Source: Fasciolopsis buskii (taxonomy: Eukaryota > Platyhelminthes > Trematoda > Plagiorchiida > Fasciolidae). Taken from it: a stretch of DNA of 64,000 nucleotides. Positions within the stretch are counted from its first letter, which is position 1. Each line of letters begins with the position of its first letter. Position numbers and translations under genes: made by a program. The notes under the pieces are model-generated. The model was not told where the DNA came from and did no database searches. It saw only the letters and a program-made list of their open reading frames with translations. Below, piece after piece: positions 58,479 to 64,000 of the stretch. The stretch spans positions 1-64,000 of the forward strand of contig LUCM01006187.1 in the NCBI GenBank assembly GCA_008360955.1. Reading direction: 5' to 3'.

Positions 58479-58974
58479 ATGAGTGCAAAGAAACTATTGC
58501 ATAAGATAGCTCGTGGCCATGTATAAATGAAGTTTTCACACAGATGAAATAGTCGGTGGAGAAGGTTGCCTCAATTTCTACCCAGGCATAAGATTAGGTG
58601 AACACGCTTGTGAATCGCGCATTATGCAGGAAGAATCCTCGATGGACACGGTGCAGGGGTTCTGATCTCTTAGGTAGGACAGAGTACTCGTGAGCCGGAT
58701 CTAAGTGAGTGGTACGGTTAATTTGGCAATTTTGCTGAATGATGGCATGAATCCGGTCGCTACGAAGCCACTCGCGTTGTTTCGTGTGCTGTGTTGGTTA
58801 AATACACCCTATTTCAGTAGGGATACTTTAACAAAGGCAGCAAATAGTCGCCATATACTTTTAATTTCATTATCGAGAAAAACCCAAATGAGTGAACATA
58901 ATTCTCAAACTGTTCTCAAAGGAAGCGATCGTACTCACCATTGAATCAATTCCACGACAATTTCCCGAATAATT

Positions 58975-59187
58975 CTACCTAACCGCCCCTTTGCTCTGCT
59001 TCTTCTCCTTCATAAAGAGCCCCTGGATCCCGTGGATAACGACATTGCAATTTCTACCCAGCGCGATGTCTCTTGATGTTTGTGCGCTATTGAGCTCCCG
59101 GCTCATCTGAACCAGGGCTTGCTCTAAATCCTTCAACCCTGCACTTATTTCTGAGTATATTTTGTCCGGGTCGATGACCTTTCCCAC
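58975..59187 (-). mobile_element. CR1-like LINE, ORF1-like coiled-coil segment
   Basis: A minus-strand frame with a helical stretch (GLKDLEQALVQMSRELNSAQ) followed by LGRNCNVVIHGIQ. The R-x-x-N-V-(V/I)-I-H-G-(I/L) block recurs after the coiled coil in first-ORF proteins of CR1-type elements. It lies upstream of the RT relic in the same orientation, so it is probably the 5' part of that element. The endonuclease is missing from the 500 bp between. Confidence 0.5.
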
Positions 59188-60568
59188 TTCCTGGGTTTCA
59201 ATACTTGTGCGCCTGCTTCCCTTTTCTTAGGCTTATTCTTCCTCGCTTCTTGTTCTCCTCCTGGGGTGCTTCTGTTCTTTGCCTCCGGTCTCCCCTAGGA
59301 TAGTACTTTTGCTTTACCGCCATCCAAGCGTACATTCTTCAGGGATACAGTATTTTGGAGAGTACCATTTTTGACAGGGCGCTGTGCCTCAAGATTCCGA
59401 AATAAGGCGGCAACAGAACATGCTTACAAAACAGAGAGTAGCCACTTCTGGCGAGTTTGTTTCTTACTGATGTGCGTTGCCGTATCAGGTTTGTTGCAAA
59501 ATTAAGGTCTATCATGTTATTGTGCCTAGCTCGCCCCTCGATTTAGTGGGCCCTGCTTACCAGTGTTTCACTAGAAACAAATGGTGAAGGATAGTTGGAG
59601 GAGACACAAGAGGGCCAGCATATTCCTAGGGCATTGAAATCCTGGGCTGCCAGCTTGTGGCCATTGATAACAGCGGCACAGTTTAGTGTACCAATTACGA
59701 GCGAAAGTCATTGATTGTTATTAAAGGTGACAGAACCAACTAAAATATACTTCTGGACATACTATTACTTCGTTTACCTGCGCAGATATTTTAGTGTGAA
59801 GGGGTCCAACCTGGTAGTTTTATTTTGCAGAATGCTGTCAACATTTCATCGTTTTCTGCGTGGTTGTTTTTATGTCTAGCTCAAATCAATACCATTCTCC
59901 TCTAATGAATAATAGAAGAGATTTCCCACGAATCGTCGCCCATGCAACTGTCGTCCGTCCGAAAATTGTGGACGTTCCTGACAGTTGGGTGCGTCCTGAA
60001 TCAATCAAAAGCCCCTGTATATCGCATTCACCTCGGTTGGCCGGATGAATAGACAGAGTAGTGTTGTTTTGGGGTTTATTGTCCCCTTCCTTGACTGCTG
60101 AGGCAACGTGCCACGATTCGCAGTCTGAGGAAGTTAGACCTACGCGAAACATATACGGAAAATTGTTTATTGAGCCGTTCCATCCGAAAACGTCTTCATA
60201 GGTGCAGCCCGAAGTAGTTGCATGGTAGGTCCAGCACAGTGTATATTACGACACCTTACGGTAGAATCGAACTTCTCCCTATCGCGCAACTGACTTGAAA
60301 CATTGCATGCATGCTAGTGATTTATGTAAACGAAGTCCTGTATTTTCGACCTGCAGCTTAAACTTATTTCGTTATGCGTACGGGATCTCATGACCTTTAC
60401 TGGAAAACAACTAGGAGGCTCAACAAGTAAGTATTAGCTAATGTTGTTCTGAACCCCTAAAATTTCGTCGTAGATTTTGATGACGAGCTTTTGCAACACA
60501 ATTACTATGACGCTTAGCAGCGAAAACAGGCATTGTGATAAGAAATCTTTCCGCTGTGGCTGAAAAAC

Positions 60569-60793
60569 CTGGTAGCCTCCGCAATCGCAGCAGGACCCGT
60601 CTTAGTTGAAACCCGTGATGATATATCACTCGGTAACATTTCCACAGCGAACTCCATACCTGAGATGTCTTCAGATTTGGGGCATTCAATGACAACACTA
60701 CCAATACGAGTAGAGACGACTGCATGATGCCAAGCAGGGGAGGGTGCACAAACCAAGTCAAATTCACCATCTTGCTTGGTGTCTATTATATCT
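60569..60793 (-). CDS. N-terminal-half exon of the coiled-coil gene
   Basis: A 225-nt open exon after acceptor aagtaatttttcagtttcag, ending ACCAG with donor gttttt. It encodes DTKQDGEFDLVCAPSPAWHH, then VVSTRIGSVVIECPKSEDIS and a helical end, KTGPAAIAEATR, that runs straight into the coiled coil of exon 56121-56279. Alternative donors (TCAG, gtatgg) exist. The globular first part has no match I can name. Confidence 0.58.
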
Positions 60794-61329
60794 CTGAAAC
60801 TGAAAAATTACTTATACATGATTTCCAAGGGACTCCGATCATCAGGAGCATTGTCATAATGAAATAACCAAGATGTTTAGGGGAGGCAATACTAGTTTAA
60901 TTTTTTCCACGTGCTAGTTTTTTTGTCCGTCCGAAATGGCAGATCTGAAATGGATCGGCCTTCACTGCAAAACAGGCTAAGTCACAGTTTTCACGAAATA
61001 ATTTTTTGTGCACTGCGCCGAACGAAAATCAAGCTATTGTAGTGCTTTTGAACGTACCAACCGGATGATTAAATTCAAAATCTGAACGGGATGCAAAATG
61101 AAAGATTTGACCTGAATGTCCCAGGTATGTACTGTAGAGTTATTTTAGAACGCTTCCTTGCTGATCGGCTAATGGGGTGAAAAAACCGTTATGATTTCCG
61201 GCTGAAATTATGCGTAGATGAATTGTGAAAGGAATGACCGAAATGTCTGTGGAGCGTTTGTTGATCTGCTGCCTGCCGCTCATGACTTTTGATTTAGTAG
61301 AGGTCATGGGCAACATATTTTGGCATCAC

Positions 61330-61595
61330 CTTTCCACCATCAGCTGGTACAGCTGAAAACTTTCAACAGGATCACATTCGCACCGTAGATTTTGGTGTTG
61401 GAAGCGTATGATAAGACTATGACGCCAATCTATTGGGGATCTACGTACGACAATAAATTTGACGGAAGGTGAGAAGCGAAGGGCCATATTATGATATCGC
61501 AAAGATTTTCTAACATGCAACCTTCCTCCTAGCTGCAGAAAAATTGGCGCACCACTAGGCTTCAAAAGCATTTTCCATATCTCTGCCGCGTCATT
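61330..61595 (-). CDS. N-terminal exon of the coiled-coil gene
   Basis: Good acceptor (ggtaaggtttttcag), 88 open codons, donor GAAAG followed by gtgatg. It encodes NDAAEIWKMLLKPSGAPIFL, then RKSLRYHNMALRFSPSVKFI and DPVESFQLYQLMVE. Phase 0 start fits exon 62035-62121; the two-base end joins exon 60569-60793 to give Arg. It looks globular and is unrecognised. Confidence 0.58.
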
Positions 61596-62034
61596 CTGAA
61601 AAACCTTACCGACGGTTCGTTGTGACGATATTTTACCTTCAATTTTATTTGCGTTTTACAGAGAAAACGGTCTCAGATATGAAAAAGCCAAATTAACTAG
61701 CAAAAGCTTGAATATCAAAAGCAAGCAAAATGGTGAACGCTAATTCTCAAATACATTCCAAACCGGTGATGGCTGGTGCTTCAGTATCAAAAATCACAAG
61801 TCGCTGGATGACCATATTTGTTTCAAAATGGTCATAGTTCGCGGCAAACCACCCGCAGAGTGGGATAAAAAAGCCGCATCGTTTTACGGCTAGGTCGTTA
61901 GCACGTAAAGCAAAATGTTTGCCAAAACTGTGCTCCAGAAACAAGGTGAAACCCATAGGCTTTTACCAGGTAGCTCAAAAGAGACCAGTGACATTAAGCA
62001 TATGTTGTGAACTTAAAGAAGAAAGTTTACTCAC

Positions 62035-62121
62035 TGGAGGACACCGTCTTGCGAATGTCCCCAACTGAGCACCACCGAGAACCTCCTGAGCAATCCGTTT
62101 CTCAGAAATTAATATCGGCAT
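62035..62121 (-). CDS. Candidate first coding exon of the coiled-coil gene
   Basis: An ATG at 62,119-62,121 has an in-frame TAA just upstream and opens 29 codons (MPILISEKRIAQEVLGGAQL, then GTFARRCPP) to a strong donor (CCTCCA followed by gtgagt). Phase 0 end matches the next exon. An additional exon between the two (from 61,957, PMGFTLFLEHSFGKHFALRA) is possible but has weak splice sites. The N-terminus carries no signal peptide. Confidence 0.5.
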
Positions 62122-64000
62122 AAATGTTTAGATTCCGCCACCAAAAATTTAAAACACTTCTGGTAACCGATAAAAACGCTGTTTAATTCAATGTTTTTGA
62201 TGGTTTGCTCCTGCAGTCGAAAAAGACAAGCATTTGCAACCTCTATTGCACGGATTATCGCTGGCAAAATCACGTCAGATTAGGGAAAAATTATCAATAT
62301 TCGCATTACACCAAGTTTCGAGTTCTTCAGTCACCCTAAGTTTAAACAGCTCAGTGGCAAATGGAAACCTTTTGTCGGAAAAATCCCGTTCAAAAGACCT
62401 AAGATACTAGGCGAATAAACCAAACTGCGAAGGATGAATCGAAAATAAAACCATCGGCGCCCGTTCTTCAGCAGACCCTAAACCCTCCTACCCCGATAAT
62501 CCCTAACCTCAGAAGGAGTTCAAAAGTTCCCTGCTTGGAACCCCGAAAGCAGAGCAGTGAACCTGGACCTAACATTTTGGCCCTTGTCTACCTAGACACC
62601 CAGCAAAGGATCCCACCTGTCCTCACCTCAGGGCACCCTCAGTCAGGGATCGGATGACTCAAACCGTCCCACAAGGATTAGTTTAGGTATGCCAGCCCAC
62701 TACTCGAAAATGCTATTCTGGCAGCTATCGCACTCAGTTCCACCTGTCGTAGCATAAACCTCAAGGGTCGGAAGTCTAATTCTCCCAAGGGGGAGCAGTT
62801 TCGTTTCCCTGATTGTCAGGGTCAGTGAAACCCTCTTGCCGACGCCAGCTGGATTTACCCCTGCACTACTCTGGAACTTATACCTTTAAACAAGCCGACT
62901 CAACATCTGTCCATCTACAGCCAACCTAAGACCACTGACAAAACTCATCTGATTCATTTGTGGTACCTCGAAAACTGTTCCGCTCACTTTGGATCAACTT
63001 TCTTGGAGGAGATCCACAACCCGCTTTAGCAAAACGAATCCTCATCACACAAAGACCACAGCCCGTCAGTCACGTCTTAATATTAATTATATCTCTGCCT
63101 GCAATCCCAAACTAATCCTGAATCCTCACTGCGAGACTAACCGCCAATTAATCTTAGACCCTTACCAACATGGAGCCTCATCATTCGAAGCCTACCCCCA
63201 CACTCTTCCCTCGTTAGGGTAGTCTAGTAACCCTTATGACCCAATTCGCGTCCATTTTCATTAGATTAGAATTGAAACAGAACCAGTTCTTTCTTGTAGT
63301 GGGCTCTCTCACACAACCCCTGCAGGTGTCCCACCGTCAAACTTCACGAGCCTCCAACCACCGGTGGCTTACCCACCATTTTCAAACCTCACAATCAGTG
63401 TAACTCCAGTCCCGAGACAACGCCAATCGCCCCCATGTCTCACGACCATCCCTCAAGCTGCTTCCTTGCACAAACTGCTCCTGGCTTCATGACGTTTCTT
63501 CCAGGAAACCACCGTGTCCAAATCAAAACATTCGTCCTCTGGCCTCCTTCATCAAAACCAATGTAATAACCAAATTATTCAAGTTCCAGCACTACTTCAC
63601 TTAATCCTCTACTCCGACAATCAATCAGAAAATACTCAATCGTGCTGACGAACGCTGGCTCGCTGTCAATAAAATAGCCTAACTGAGAAACTTTGCAATT
63701 CCTCTGGTCTCGACGTCCTACTTGCGACAGAAAAGTGGACGGCGGAATCCCCAGCCGTTGTACACTTCTCCAAGGGAAGATAGCAATTCCTTTCCATCCC
63801 CATGGGATGGACACGGAAGAGGCTGTCTTGACCATCTAATACACCATATTCGACGGAGGGACAGTGCATAATTGTAGGTTGCGCATACGCAATACTTCAA
63901 CCCTCTCATAGATTTTTTCAACTGTGCAGTATACCACTTATCGAGTGCTGGCTAATTTTGCCCCCAAATTAGCTTTTCCTTCTCTTCCCGACCCCACAGT
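62122..64000. other. 5' flank; C-rich strand-asymmetric sequence
   Basis: From about 62,450 to 63,700 C outnumbers G roughly two to one on the plus strand (for example 20 C and 8 G in 63,121-63,180), unlike the rest of the window. I see no convincing gene. An 86-codon minus-strand frame (63,575-63,835) is the longest. A mobile element or satellite-like origin is possible but unproven. Confidence 0.4.

Noticed and set aside
1..64000. CRISPR arrays, operons, prokaryotic promoters or rRNA genes
   Set aside because: No such structure seen; the window has introns, microsatellites and animal retroelements throughout.

Overview
The window reads as nuclear DNA of a parasitic flatworm, most likely a digenean trematode (fluke). 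It is AT-rich, with sparse short exons in long introns, many (AT)n tracts and retroelement relics of the kinds common in flukes: RTE/SR2-like and CR1-like LINEs, Penelope-like GIY-YIG pieces and a Ty3/gypsy (CsRn1/Boudicca-type) piece. Several inferred introns are only 32-41 nt long, a known fluke trait. There is no bacterial-style gene organisation. The species cannot be fixed from sequence alone. All exon calls are manual readings of splice sites plus open frames. The best support is that reading frames carry across neighbouring junctions.

The main structure is a minus-strand gene, or two or three consecutive genes. Its exons start at 62,121 (candidate ATG) and run leftwards: 61.6, 60.8, 56.3, 33.5 and 27.97-27.5 kb. 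An unresolved stretch at 27.2-21.7 kb is followed by 18.0, 17.8, 15.6, 13.9-13.5, 11.3, 10.8, 10.7 and 10.6-10.45 kb (stop). The 56.3-27.8 kb exons encode a coiled coil. Further left a short chain (10.19, 9.65, 8.58, 7.30 kb) ends in one transmembrane helix and a luminal tail ending GPPPL-stop, the signature of a KASH domain (nuclear-envelope LINC complex). Whether the coiled-coil exons and the KASH exon share one transcript is the main open question.

A second gene lies on the plus strand at 53.57-54.90 kb, inside the 22.6-kb intron of the minus-strand gene. Its last two exons are well supported, and the final one ends in a Cys-x-x-Cys element. Weaker exon candidates lie at 1.3-1.7, 4.8-4.95, 37.0-38.3 (minus) and 38.5-38.7 kb (plus).

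Retroelements fill the big introns. A nearly complete but broken RTE-like LINE lies at 42.9-45.9 kb (+). A second, more degraded one at 46.7-48.4 kb (+) is followed by a gypsy RT/RNase H piece at 48.5-49.0 kb. RTE pieces also lie at 1-140 (-), 31.7-32.4 (-) and 35.2-35.6 kb (+), and a CR1-like LINE at 56.9-59.2 kb (-). Penelope-like pieces lie at 2.5 and 8.3 kb. A non-coding repeat of about 780 bp occurs twice (49.4 and 55.0 kb). A two-part repeat at 6.6 and 36.0 kb has one half flipped between copies and carries a hammerhead-like stem-loop. The last 1.9 kb is strongly C-rich on the plus strand and unexplained.
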